This document shows positions 32,195 to 41,005 of a DNA stretch of 64,000 bases, in pieces. Numbering within the stretch: position 1 is the first letter of the stretch; each line of letters starts with the position of its first letter. The notes under the pieces are model-generated. The model was not told the origin of the DNA. It saw nothing but the letters and a program-made list of their open reading frames with translations, and did no database searches. A program made the position numbers and the translations under genes. Source of the stretch: Streptomyces sp. HB132 (lineage in GTDB: Bacteria > Actinomycetota > Actinomycetes > Streptomycetales > Streptomycetaceae); contig NZ_JAFBGA010000001.1 of the NCBI RefSeq assembly GCF_016909575.1, positions 62,001-126,000 of the forward strand, written 5' to 3'.

Positions 32195-34975
32195 TCACGT
32201 TCGGCGCCTTTTTCTTCCACTCGTGGCCATGAGCGGGGCGGTCAGCATAAGGTAGTTCGCGAAGAGGGCTTCCTGTCGCTCCAGCAGGTGAGGGCTGCTG
32301 CTCCGGATACCGAAGGCTCGGTCAATGAGCGAGTCCAATTTCTCGTGTGCACGCCGAACCTCGGGGTATGTACCGCCCGGCTTGTAGTGGTCTTCCAGTG
32401 ACCATTCCTCCTCGAGCCTCCGCGCTTCGAGGATTCCGTGGCCCGCCTCGACGATTTTGTCTTTGGCCGCTGCTTCAAGTGCGGGTAGCGGAAAATTATT
32501 CCAAGTGATGGTGCTGGAGAAAGACGGATCGGACTTGAGGCGCCCGCCTACTGTCAGCATCCACGTAAGGAACATACTCGAGGAAGCAACGGCGAAGATG
32601 AGACCACTTGGGTCTACGGCACCGTAGACCTTGTTACTGATGATGGTTCCGGCTTCGAGGTATCCCACTGGGAGGTATTCACGATTTTCGCTGGAGACTT
32701 CGGGGATGCAGACGAAGGATGTGTCAGGCGCGACGCCAAACTGTCGGAAAAGATGGTGGTGCGGATAATTGCGCGTCGTCAAAGCCGTGCTGTCGAGGCG
32801 CGATTTTCGAACAGCGGCGATTCGGCGACGCAATTCTGCGCTCTCAGCCAACTCGGATGGTTTGGCATCCACAAGCCAAAGGCACCACCGCTTCCTACCT
32901 TTGATAAGTTCTTTCGATCCGACATAGGGCCGCAGGAAACGCACGGCAATCGGGTCTGCTGCAACCGCCTCGTACTGTTCTGGAGTGACCACGAGGTTTC
33001 CGCCGTCGGTGGGCATGGAACCTTTGGCAACCTCGGGAAGGTTTACCGAGATGGGACTTGTCCGCTTGTCCACCAGGACGTTGGGGCCATCGACAAGGTA
33101 AGCGTTGATAACGGAGACAGTTCGTTCTTCCGGCGCAGCTCGCAGAGAGGCATAGTCAAACAGGCGAGGTTTCTGAACGAGTTGGCGAGCAAAGCCAATG
33201 ATTACACAGTGAACCGCTGCGGCCCCGGCTGCCTCCGACGTCCAAGCAAACGTTCGGTGTGCGAACTTGACATGCCACCCCGCGTGGAAAAGCTCCGAGA
33301 AGAGCCGATGCACTTGATCGCCCTGCGTGATGGAGTTAGTCGTGACAAATGCCCAGACTCCATCGTGTTTCGCGAAGTAACGGAGCGCTTTGGCATGCCA
33401 GCCGGTGACGTAGTCCATTCGGCTGATGGTCTTGTTTCCGCCCCACACGTTTTGTAGCTCGGCGAGTTGTTCCTGAGTGCGCGTATGGTCCCCGAGGAAC
33501 GGCGGATTGCCGGCCACGACGACATTTTCGCTGGGCGGGCACACGGTAGCCCAGTCTAGTTTGAGGGCGCTGACACCGCTCCGGATGCTGGCATGTTCTT
33601 GAATTGGGAGGCGGTCCGGGGCCCAGCCGAGCCTTTCGGTGAGTTTGAGGTCACACTGTCGGTCAATGAGAAACATTGCAGTTTCGGCGATACGGGCTGG
33701 CCATTCGTCGATTTCGATCCCATAAAAGTGGTCGAGGCTGACTTTGAGGCCGACATTGGCGAGCAACATGGGGTCGTCGCCGCTAATCTCTTGGAGGCGT
33801 TCCATGATCGCCAACTCTAGGTCGCGCAATTCGCGATAGGCGACGATTATGAAGTTGCCACAGCCGCATGCGGGATCCATGTAGCGAATCCTGCCGAGCT
33901 TCTCTCGAAGCTTACGAAGTCTGTCTGCCTCGTATTTTCCGAGAGTTTTAATGTGCTCATATTCGGCGCGCAGTTCGTCAAGAAAAAGAGGATTGAGGGT
34001 CTTAAGGATATTCTCTTCAGAGGTGTAATGCTCGCCGAGTTCTCGCCGAGTTTTGGCGTCCCTTACAGATTGGAACATGGAGCCAAAGATTGCAGGGCTG
34101 ATCGTCGCCCAATCCCGTTCGCATGCTTCGAGGATCACCGTGCGGAATTCTGCGTTTATCACAGGAAAGGTAAGATGTTCATGGAAGATGCCACCATTGA
34201 CGTACCTAAAGCCCTCGAATCCGACTGGTACCGTTCCTCTCCGGGTCGGTGGAGTGTCGAGGTAATCAAACAGCCTTGTAAGGCGGTCACCTATATCCGA
34301 ACCGTCCGGGGCGGTGTGCTGGTGGATGTAGTCGCGGAATAGGCTTTGTGGCCACATGTCGGTGTCATCGCCGAACATCAGGAAAAGGATTCGCGCGAGG
34401 GTGACGGAGATCTCGTGGTCACGCGTTTTCCGATTGTAATCGGAAGGGTATGCCTTTTCCATGGCGGTATACATGCGCGCCATCAGCTTCGAGGCGTGCT
34501 TGGTCTCGTTCTGCACTTCAACATCGAACGCAGATCGGACCTTCGCAAGGACTGTGTTTGTGTCGAGGGTGAAGTCCAAAGGAAGGCGGATTGCGTCGAG
34601 CTTTGCGGCAAACTTGGGGTTGAGATCGCCGGTGCGGTGCTGGTGTCGGCTCAACCTGGTTGTGGTGGCGGTTCCAGTGGCTCGACGAACGGGCCATCGC
34701 CAGGCCTGTTCCGCGTCGTCGTGAAAGATGACAAGGCGGTCTGTTGAAGTCTTGGAGATGAGCTGGTCGAGGGCAGCTTCGAGCTTGGAGCCGGGTTTCT
34801 GATCGCACACCCAAACGCGCAGTCCCTTGTAGGAGGAGACGTTGGTAGCGGTGAGAGTGTGCCCGTCCACGCTGTATGTAATCGGGGGATGGTCGGGCCG
34901 GGACCAGTTCAGCTCGTGAATAAACAACTTCTGGTAATCGTGCTGCTCAGCGCGGGCGATCAAGGGGTCGTTCAT
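32195..34975 (-). CDS. Large N6-adenine DNA methyltransferase of MmeI/type IIG-like class
   Basis: The 926-residue protein has an N-terminal ~170-residue domain (FIHELNWSRPDHPPI, RLVIFHDDAEQAWRWPVRR) seen in large restriction-modification proteins. A helical spacer follows, then an adenine methylase core: motif I DPACGCGNFIIVAYRELRDL (about residue 366), FYGIEIDEWPARIAETAMFL and motif IV NPPF (about 490). The C-terminal part probably recognises DNA. The ATG at 34975 overlaps the stop of the upstream helicase by 4 nt, so the pair is one unit. It most likely marks host DNA, with the helicase/nuclease restricting unmarked DNA. Codon use is less GC-rich than its neighbours. Confidence 0.85.
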   Translation of the reverse strand: MNDPLIARAEQHDYQKLFIHELNWSRPDHPPITYSVDGHTLTATNVSSYKGLRVWVCDQKPGSKLEAALDQLISKTSTDRLVIFHDDAEQAWRWPVRRATGTATTTRLSRHQHRTGDLNPKFAAKLDAIRLPLDFTLDTNTVLAKVRSAFDVEVQNETKHASKLMARMYTAMEKAYPSDYNRKTRDHEISVTLARILFLMFGDDTDMWPQSLFRDYIHQHTAPDGSDIGDRLTRLFDYLDTPPTRRGTVPVGFEGFRYVNGGIFHEHLTFPVINAEFRTVILEACERDWATISPAIFGSMFQSVRDAKTRRELGEHYTSEENILKTLNPLFLDELRAEYEHIKTLGKYEADRLRKLREKLGRIRYMDPACGCGNFIIVAYRELRDLELAIMERLQEISGDDPMLLANVGLKVSLDHFYGIEIDEWPARIAETAMFLIDRQCDLKLTERLGWAPDRLPIQEHASIRSGVSALKLDWATVCPPSENVVVAGNPPFLGDHTRTQEQLAELQNVWGGNKTISRMDYVTGWHAKALRYFAKHDGVWAFVTTNSITQGDQVHRLFSELFHAGWHVKFAHRTFAWTSEAAGAAAVHCVIIGFARQLVQKPRLFDYASLRAAPEERTVSVINAYLVDGPNVLVDKRTSPISVNLPEVAKGSMPTDGGNLVVTPEQYEAVAADPIAVRFLRPYVGSKELIKGRKRWCLWLVDAKPSELAESAELRRRIAAVRKSRLDSTALTTRNYPHHHLFRQFGVAPDTSFVCIPEVSSENREYLPVGYLEAGTIISNKVYGAVDPSGLIFAVASSSMFLTWMLTVGGRLKSDPSFSSTITWNNFPLPALEAAAKDKIVEAGHGILEARRLEEEWSLEDHYKPGGTYPEVRRAHEKLDSLIDRAFGIRSSSPHLLERQEALFANYLMLTAPLMATSGRKRRRT

Positions 34976-37900
34976 GCCTTCTGGACTCCTAGCGAGCAGA
35001 CGATCTTAACGGTGTCGGCGTCTGTGGATTTGATGACGAGTCGGTCATCTGTATGCAGTTGGGCGATGAGGTCCGCAAGGTCGTCGAGTCCGTAGCGATT
35101 CCGTCTCGCTTGGCTGAGGCGCATGGTGGCGTGCTCGGTCAGCGGTCGCTCGTGCAGAGCACTGAGCGCATCAGCGGCGTGTTCTCCGTAGAGAGTGCCG
35201 CCGAGGCGCTGCCAGGCCCACTTGCGCACGCCCTTGAGGTTGCCCGCAGCGATTGTCTCAGTTCTGAGTGGGCCCTGGACAAGCGCCCTTTCCTTCGTGA
35301 AGTGGTCATGGCGCAATAGTGCGGTGGGGGTCTCGGGGTCAGCTCGGAATGTGCGTAGCGCTTCCAGTGGAGTGAGTAGCTGTTCGATGACTCCCTGAGG
35401 GGTTTCGATAGAGGTGGCGAAAGCGTCAACGCCGGAGGCAGTCGCGATGTAGCAAGTGACGCTGCCGTGATCCTCGTGAAGGTGCTGCTCGCGGGTGCTG
35501 TGCACCATGTCCTGCATGGTCAGGACTCGGTTGCAGGTTTCGGGGTGTTGCTCCTGGGCGTTGGACCACACCAACCAGGCTTCGCTGACGGCGTCGGCCT
35601 CCCCTTCCGCTTCGTCAGTATCATCGATGATTCGTCCGTTGTAGAGGTCGTCCAGAATTTTGATTTCTTGCTCGCCGCCGAAAAATTGTTCGTCGGAGCC
35701 GAATGCTTCGGCTGCGGCGCCAAGCCGAGCTTTGATGCGCTGCCGAAGGCGGATCTGCTGCTCGACCCTCTCATGGGTGATCAAGTAAACGTGGACAGTG
35801 TCGGACTTTTGCCCCAATCGGTCAACGCGGCCGGCGCGTTGGATGATCCGAATGATCGCCCAGGGCAGGTCGTAGTTGACGACGATGTGGGAGTCCTGCA
35901 GGTTCTGTCCTTCAGAGAGCACATCGGTAGCGACGAGCACATCAATGGGGTCGGCGAGGGCTTTCGGGTCTGGCTCGTCCTGTCCGGGGAGTTTATTCGA
36001 GGCCGGTGAGAACCGACGGGCGAGGCCGGCGGGGTCGTCAGTGCCGCCAGAGGCCAGGCCCACGTGTTCGATTCCCGCTGCTTCGAGCGCGCCAGCAACG
36101 TACGTCGCGGTGTCGACGTATTCGGTGAAGACGAGAACCTTTTCGTTGGGATGCTGGTCGCGCAACAGGTCGACGAGAGCGTTGATCTTCGAGTCGCGCG
36201 TTGAGTCCCAGCTGCCGAATCGATCGAGCAGTATGGTGATGACACGGTTGTCCTGCATCAGATCTTTGCGCAGTGAGGACTTGAAAACGGTGCTGTTGAC
36301 CCACTTGGTCCTGGCTGGCAGGGAGGCGGCGAGCGCTTGGTAGCGTGTGGCGATAGTTCCGTGCACATCAGCGTCTCCTTCAACGTCCTCGTCGTTGATT
36401 GTGATCTGCTTGTCGCTGAAAGAGCCGAGTGGGATGGGTAGCTGATTATCGATGGCGTGCAGGAATAGTTCATTGCGAGCTCGCTGCCGCTGCAGTGAAA
36501 GGATAAATGAGTGTCCTGACGAGGACAGTCGCTTGAATAGCCCGACCCTGACGAAGCCACTGACGTTTCCACGACCGGAGCGGATGTCGTCTAGGTTACG
36601 CTTGTCGATCTCAGTGTGTGATGCCCTAGGATTGTCGTAATCGGCTAGCCGGTAGCGCGGCAGAATCAGGTTCTGAATGGCGTCGAGTGTGGTGTCGTCC
36701 TCCATCAACGTGGCTGCGTCGTCGGCGCTGAAGGCATGGCTGACAGGCGTGGCGATCCGGGTGGGGAAGAAGAACTTCTTCCCGTTGGCGAACGTCATAT
36801 ATTCCCGCTCGACTTGGCTGCCGTCTGATCTTGTAAATAGAGTGGTTTTAGCCGTGCGTTTAATGAAAGAGCGGGTGCGTCGTACGAGGTGGTCGCTCAT
36901 TAGCCGCTTCCAGTCCTCAGGCTCCTCAGAGCGGCGGAACGCGGCCAGAGTGTTGATCTTGCCGTCGACCTTAGCAGTCAGGCCGGGATCCGCCCGGAGG
37001 GCTGCGGTTGGGACGATACCCAAGTCCTCGTCTTCGTCTATGTATAGGCCAATTTGGTTGGCGACATCTGTGAACGCGAGATTGTACGGGGTTGCCGTTA
37101 GCAGGAGAACCTTGGAGTTGTTAGCTCGGACGTACTGGTGGATCGCATCATGGGTGACGGAGTTATTGTTGCGCAGGTTGTGCGACTCGTCGCAGATGAC
37201 AAGGTTGAAGCGTTTGAGCTCGGGCAGGACCTTGTCAACCATTGAGTACGGCACGACGCGACCGTTAATGTCGTATGCGTCCAAGTGCTCAACCCACATT
37301 GCCTTGAGATTCTTTGGGCAGAGCACGAGGGTGGAGTAGTCCTCTGCGGATTGCAGCATCAGTGCGGTAGCGACTGCCGTCAAGGTTTTGCCAAGGCCAA
37401 CGACGTCGCCGAGCATTGTGCCGCCGCGTCGGACGATGCGACGTGCGAGGGTGCGGACTGCACTTTCCTGATAGTCCAGCAGCAGAGTGCTCATCGATTT
37501 TGGCAGCACGTAACCCATCCCATCGCGAGCGTCCTGCGCGAGGGAGTGGCAGACTTTCAGGTACACCTCGAATGGAGTGGGTTGTTGTTCGTCAGCCCAT
37601 GAGTCGCCGATGAGGTCGATAATTTCTGCCGTGATCGGCAACGAAAACGAGTCGTTCCACCGTTCGTCGAACCAAGTGGCAAGCTTGTTGGTGGCGTCGG
37701 AGTCCTGAACATCGATATTAAGTTCGAGGTTGCGGCTTAGGCCAGCGCCGGTGAGGTTGGATGAGCCGACATAGCCCCAACGAGCGCCGTGCTTCTTATC
37801 GGGCGCGTGAAAGATATAGGTCTTGCCATGTAGCGGTTTTTCAGTAAAGACCTTCATCGCTACGGAGCCCTGGCGCAGCTGCCGTTTGAGGGTTTGCAGA

Positions 37901-38277
37901 GTGCGCTGCCCCTCGGGCGTCGCAAGACCGCGCATCAGCTGGGTACGCAGATGCTTGACGAGCTGGTCACGCCGGGCGAGGGCACGTTCTCGGTCATGGA
38001 GGTCGGCGCCGTATTCGGGGGGCTGGATCTGCTCCTGCAATAGATCTAGCAGCTGCTCGGAATCTGATGGCGCGACCATGCCGATCAGTACCCGTGCCGT
38101 GGCGCGGCCCCCGGGCGCTGGGCTCGCCTTTGTGTCGAGGATGTCGGCGAAGTGAGACCAGCCACGCAGGTCGAGATAGCCGGTGGCCACATCGACGGTG
38201 TCGAAGTCCTTGAGGGACTCGCGTAGGGCCAGCCCGAGACGGGTTTCGTCGGTGATGTTGTCGAAAATGTTTGGCAC
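34972..38277 (-). CDS. PLD-nuclease/SNF2-type helicase fusion (putative restriction component)
   Basis: The 1101-residue protein starts with a phospholipase-D-type nuclease domain (HGK at residues 150-152 and GSSN at 171-174). A SNF2-like helicase follows: Walker A GDVVGLGKT (290-298), DESH box (363-366), EYVDTATYVAGAL, and motif VI IIQRAGRVDRLGQ (about 812-824). It ends in a ~250-residue unknown domain. An ATP-driven motor fused to a nuclease, next to a methylase, is the make-up of ATP-dependent restriction systems (compare DISARM drmC/drmD and NgoAVII). It is transcribed with the methylase from the centre of the element. Confidence 0.85.
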   Translation of the reverse strand: MPNIFDNITDETRLGLALRESLKDFDTVDVATGYLDLRGWSHFADILDTKASPAPGGRATARVLIGMVAPSDSEQLLDLLQEQIQPPEYGADLHDRERALARRDQLVKHLRTQLMRGLATPEGQRTLQTLKRQLRQGSVAMKVFTEKPLHGKTYIFHAPDKKHGARWGYVGSSNLTGAGLSRNLELNIDVQDSDATNKLATWFDERWNDSFSLPITAEIIDLIGDSWADEQQPTPFEVYLKVCHSLAQDARDGMGYVLPKSMSTLLLDYQESAVRTLARRIVRRGGTMLGDVVGLGKTLTAVATALMLQSAEDYSTLVLCPKNLKAMWVEHLDAYDINGRVVPYSMVDKVLPELKRFNLVICDESHNLRNNNSVTHDAIHQYVRANNSKVLLLTATPYNLAFTDVANQIGLYIDEDEDLGIVPTAALRADPGLTAKVDGKINTLAAFRRSEEPEDWKRLMSDHLVRRTRSFIKRTAKTTLFTRSDGSQVEREYMTFANGKKFFFPTRIATPVSHAFSADDAATLMEDDTTLDAIQNLILPRYRLADYDNPRASHTEIDKRNLDDIRSGRGNVSGFVRVGLFKRLSSSGHSFILSLQRQRARNELFLHAIDNQLPIPLGSFSDKQITINDEDVEGDADVHGTIATRYQALAASLPARTKWVNSTVFKSSLRKDLMQDNRVITILLDRFGSWDSTRDSKINALVDLLRDQHPNEKVLVFTEYVDTATYVAGALEAAGIEHVGLASGGTDDPAGLARRFSPASNKLPGQDEPDPKALADPIDVLVATDVLSEGQNLQDSHIVVNYDLPWAIIRIIQRAGRVDRLGQKSDTVHVYLITHERVEQQIRLRQRIKARLGAAAEAFGSDEQFFGGEQEIKILDDLYNGRIIDDTDEAEGEADAVSEAWLVWSNAQEQHPETCNRVLTMQDMVHSTREQHLHEDHGSVTCYIATASGVDAFATSIETPQGVIEQLLTPLEALRTFRADPETPTALLRHDHFTKERALVQGPLRTETIAAGNLKGVRKWAWQRLGGTLYGEHAADALSALHERPLTEHATMRLSQARRNRYGLDDLADLIAQLHTDDRLVIKSTDADTVKIVCSLGVQKA

Positions 38278-38362
38278 GGGCTGGTTCTTTCTGTTCAGGT
38301 TAGCGACGGGGCACGGGGCCGGTAGTCAGTGGTGGCACAGGCTGGGGCGGTGAGGATCGGCC

Positions 38363-38659
38363 TTACCTGCGGACCCGGCGTTGCCTCGCGGTGTGCCGTG
38401 GCGGGTGGGTCGTCCCGTAGGCGCTAGTCCCCCAAGAATCGGTCTCCCGGCAGTCGGGTTCGACTAGTGCGGCGTCATCGGACGCATCACGGCAGTCTCG
38501 CCGCACCAGCTGGCGGATGCGGGTCTCTTCGTCCGGCGCTTCCCAATCGGGGAACCAAGGCGCCCCCCCAGACACCACTCCGCTCGCAGTAGAGTCGACC
38601 CCCGCGATCATCCCGCGGGCTGCAAGGTTGCGCGCAGCCGTCTTGTTGCTCGCACTCAT
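38363..38659 (-). CDS. Small AICE protein under KorSA-like operator
   Basis: The 98-residue protein (MSASNKTAARNLAARGMIAG ...) has no recognised domain. A copy of the element's 20-bp operator (38654-38673) overlaps its start, as for the NUDIX gene, and the -10-like CATGCT lies 7 nt upstream of the ATG. In pSAM2 the KorSA repressor controls the activator gene pra; this gene could play a similar role, but no sequence similarity is claimed. Confidence 0.5.
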   Translation of the reverse strand: MSASNKTAARNLAARGMIAGVDSTASGVVSGGAPWFPDWEAPDEETRIRQLVRRDCRDASDDAALVEPDCRETDSWGTSAYGTTHPPRHTARQRRVRR

Positions 38660-38673
38660 GCACAAGAGCATGG
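38654..38673. promoter_or_regulatory. KorSA-like operator A
   Basis: ACTCATGCACAAGAGCATGG matches operator B at 39692 in 17 of 20 positions and overlaps the start of the gene at 38363-38659. Confidence 0.6.
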
Positions 38674-39241
38674 CACTAGCGACTAAAGAATGAGAAGGGT
38701 TAGTGAAGGTCGCCATCAGTCGTTGGTGGCGGTCCAGCTCCAACTTGGTGGGTAGGCAACTTTCACAGGGCCGTTGGGTGTAGTTGGAGCGACCTCTTGC
38801 TAGTGGCCTACCTGGCTGAGGGCGTGGCATGCAGTGCCGCACGATCTCCGCGAATCGAACAGGATCGTTTCCTGCCCGCAGTCGTACTTCGGAGTGATTC
38901 GCTGTCAGGTCGGCGGAACGGGTTTGGCCGGTGGCCTGCCCGGTTTGGGGTCGAGCATGATCAGGGGGCCGTACGCTGGCCGGCAACTCGGGCAGGCTGT
39001 GATCCTGCCCGGAATTTGAACGAGTGGTCCCCTGGTCTTGCTCGACGCGGGACCCGAACCGGGGAGGTGGCTAAAGCCGTGGAGCCGACCGCCCCAGCCA
39101 CAGCGGGGTTCCCCACCTCCTACCCGCAGCACGTAGCGCGCCGCCTGGCGCGGCCAGCCGGGGCGAAGACAGAGGCAGGCCGCGCCGCTGAGGCGGCGCG
39201 CGCCCGCGCCGTGCGCGGGTCTTGATGAAGTAGAGAAAGTT
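38660..39241. other. Intergenic region with GC-rich hairpins
   Basis: This region holds three perfect hairpins: GGGCAGG/CCTGCCC (38990-39010), CGCGCCGC-TGAG-GCGGCGCG (39181-39200) and CCCGCGC-CGT-GCGCGGG (39203-39219). The last two lie just after the stop of the leftward NUDIX gene and may terminate it. The region is a candidate for a cis-acting transfer site, since pSAM2-type elements carry such a locus in non-coding DNA. No reliable gene is seen on either strand. Confidence 0.45.
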
Positions 39242-39697
39242 CTATCGCGCCGACGTCAGGCGCTTGCCGTCATGGCTCCGCACGTGGGGCCCGTTCCCGT
39301 CGAGTGCGTCCAGCAGCCGGACCGCGTAGACCTCGGACATCCACTCGGTGACCTCGTCCGGCGTGAGCCAGCCAACCGCGGTCGATTCGCTGGACGTGCG
39401 CTCGCTTCCGCCGGCGGGCTTGCATCGGAAGACCAGGGCCACGATGCCGCGCATGGTGTTCTTGTAGACCCCTGTGAGCTCGTCCACCTCGACATAGATA
39501 CCCGTCTCCTCCAGGACCTCGCGCTGAACGCCCGCCTCCGGGGTCTCGTCGAGTTCGAGTACACCGCCGGGGAGCTCCCAAGTGCCGTTGTCGGCACGGC
39601 GGATCGCCAGGAGTCGCCCGTCCTCGCGCACGACCACTCCGGCTACGGACACGGAGTGGAGCGGCGTTGACGTGCCTTCCTGCGCACTGTTACTCAT
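39242..39697 (-). CDS. NUDIX hydrolase (Pif-like immunity protein candidate)
   Basis: The 151-residue protein carries a perfect NUDIX box, G-x5-E-x7-RE-x2-EE-x-G (GGVLELDETPEAGVQREVLE, then ETGI). In pSAM2 the NUDIX protein Pif blocks redundant transfer between element-bearing mycelia, and this gene sits in a similar place beside the korSA-like gene. The start at 39697 is preceded by TATGCT (39705-39710, minus strand) at 7 nt, so the message is leaderless. The operator overlaps both the -10 box and the start codon. Confidence 0.8.
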   Translation of the reverse strand: MSNSAQEGTSTPLHSVSVAGVVVREDGRLLAIRRADNGTWELPGGVLELDETPEAGVQREVLEETGIYVEVDELTGVYKNTMRGIVALVFRCKPAGGSERTSSESTAVGWLTPDEVTEWMSEVYAVRLLDALDGNGPHVRSHDGKRLTSAR

Positions 39698-39711
39698 GTA
39701 CAGGAGCATAG
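39692..39711. promoter_or_regulatory. KorSA-like operator B
   Basis: ACTCATGTACAGGAGCATAG covers the -10 box and start codon of the NUDIX gene and lies in the divergent promoter region of the GntR (KorSA-like) gene. Confidence 0.65.
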
Positions 39712-39727
39712 GAGGAAGAGAAGGACT

Positions 39728-40507
39728 ATGGAAACAGCGGTAGGAGGTGGGAAGTCCGTACCTCGGTACGTGCAGATCGCCGAGGAGATCGTTCAGCAGA
39801 TTCGCGCCGGAATCCTCAAGCCCGGTGACATGGTGCCCAGTGAATCGGAGCTCGTGGAGCGCTACGGCGTCTCGGGAGGCACCATTCGCAAGGCCATGGT
39901 GGAGGTCCGCGCCAGTGACCTAGTGGAGACCCGCCAGGGCAAGGGGTCCACGGTGAAGGCTCGGCCCCCGGTACGGCACCGGTCCTCGGACCGCTTCAAG
40001 CGCTCCCACCGACAGGGCGGCAAGGCCGCGTACCTTGCCGAGTCGGAGCAGTCCGGCGCCAAGGCTGGCGTCAGCGTTCTCTACATCGGTCCGACGGATG
40101 CACCGAACGACATCGCGGAGCGGCTCGGCGTCCCGGCCGGCGCGCAGGTGCTCGCCCGGCGCCGCCTCTACTTCCGCAACGAGACCCCCGTGGAGACGGC
40201 CACGTCCTACCTCCCGTGGGACGTTGCAAAGGACATCCCCGAGTTGTTCGCGAAGAACCCCGGCGGTGGTGGCATCTACGCCCGCCTCGAAGACCATGGG
40301 CACGAGTTCGCGGAGTTCGTCGAGACGCTGCAAGCCCGACTGGCGACCAAGGCGGAAGCCTCCGAACTGGCCCTGAGCCCCGGTGCTTCGGTGGTTCACC
40401 TGATCCGTGAGGCACGAACGACGGAGGATCGCGTCGTAGAGGTGTGCGACACGCTCATGGCCGCTGACCAGTTCGTCTTCAGCTACCGGATCCCCGCCTC
40501 CGACTGA
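39728..40507 (+). CDS. KorSA-like GntR-family repressor
   Basis: The 259-residue protein has a GntR winged helix (VPRYVQIAEEIVQQIRAGIL, then SESELVERYGVSGGTIRKAM) and a UTRA domain, the architecture of pSAM2 KorSA. It lies between the NUDIX gene and the transfer/replication operon, and about 20-bp repeated operators occur at the promoters of both and of the gene at 38363. It should keep transfer and replication off while the element is integrated. A good ribosome-binding site (AGGAGGAAGAG) precedes the ATG. Confidence 0.85.
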   Translation: METAVGGGKSVPRYVQIAEEIVQQIRAGILKPGDMVPSESELVERYGVSGGTIRKAMVEVRASDLVETRQGKGSTVKARPPVRHRSSDRFKRSHRQGGKAAYLAESEQSGAKAGVSVLYIGPTDAPNDIAERLGVPAGAQVLARRRLYFRNETPVETATSYLPWDVAKDIPELFAKNPGGGGIYARLEDHGHEFAEFVETLQARLATKAEASELALSPGASVVHLIREARTTEDRVVEVCDTLMAADQFVFSYRIPASD

Positions 40508-40559
40508 CGCGCGCTCAACTCAGCTCAGCCCGCCGCGACTTCTTCGTCTCGGCGGGTTG

Positions 40560-40642
40560 ACTCATGTATAGGAGTGATGCACTCTTCTTTATGTCACTCA
40601 TGTACATGAGTGGCTGAGTCAAGCACATATATAGGAGTGATC
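40560..40642 (+). promoter_or_regulatory. KorSA-like operators C, D and E at the transfer operon
   Basis: Three copies lie between the korSA-like gene and the next operon. C is ACTCATGTATAGGAGTGATG (40560-40579). D is the perfect palindrome CACTCATGTACATGAGTG (40595-40612). E is GCACATATATAGGAGTGATC (40623-40642). Multiple sites suggest tight or cooperative repression. Confidence 0.7.
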
Positions 40643-40646
40643 TTCT

Positions 40647-41003
40647 GTGCGTACGATCCCCGTCGACACCTCCGCCGCGTCCGTGATGGTCGCCAAGCCC
40701 CCGCAGATCAAGGTCAAGGACCGCCGGACCGGCGAGATCGCCATGGACGTCGAGAGCGGCGCGAAGCTCATGACCGTGGATGTGATGTTCGCGGCGAACG
40801 AGGAGGTGGAGATCCTTTCGGTCACCGTCCCCGAGCCTGGCATCTCCGGTGAGCTGATGATGGGCACGCCCGTCGCCGTCACCGGACTGATCGCCCGGCC
40901 GTGGGAGAACGAGTTCAACGGGCAGAAGCGACACGGCATCGCCTTCCGCGCGGTGGCGGTAACCTCGCTCGTCGCCGCTGCCGAGAAGCCCAAGGCGGCC
41001 TGA
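40647..41003 (+). CDS. SCO3933-family regulatory protein
   Basis: The 118-residue protein (MRTIPVDTSAASVMVAKPPQ, DVMFAANEEVEILSVTVPEP, RPWENEFNGQKRHGIAFRAV) matches the SCO3933 family found at the start of transfer operons in Streptomyces AICEs. It may act with the translocase or in replication; the precise role is unknown. The GTG at 40647 follows AGGAGTGAT directly downstream of three operators. Confidence 0.75.
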   Translation: MRTIPVDTSAASVMVAKPPQIKVKDRRTGEIAMDVESGAKLMTVDVMFAANEEVEILSVTVPEPGISGELMMGTPVAVTGLIARPWENEFNGQKRHGIAFRAVAVTSLVAAAEKPKAA

Positions 41004-41005
41004 TC

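Noticed and set aside
38797..39225. 142-residue rightward frame in the element
   Set aside because: It is rich in Arg/Ala, lacks a ribosome-binding site and crosses several GC-rich hairpins. It looks like a random open frame in non-coding DNA.
39242..39709. Start of the NUDIX protein at the upstream ATG (MLLYMSNS)
   Set aside because: That start would lie within the -10 box and operator. The TATGCT to ATG spacing of 7 nt at 39697 fits a leaderless start instead.
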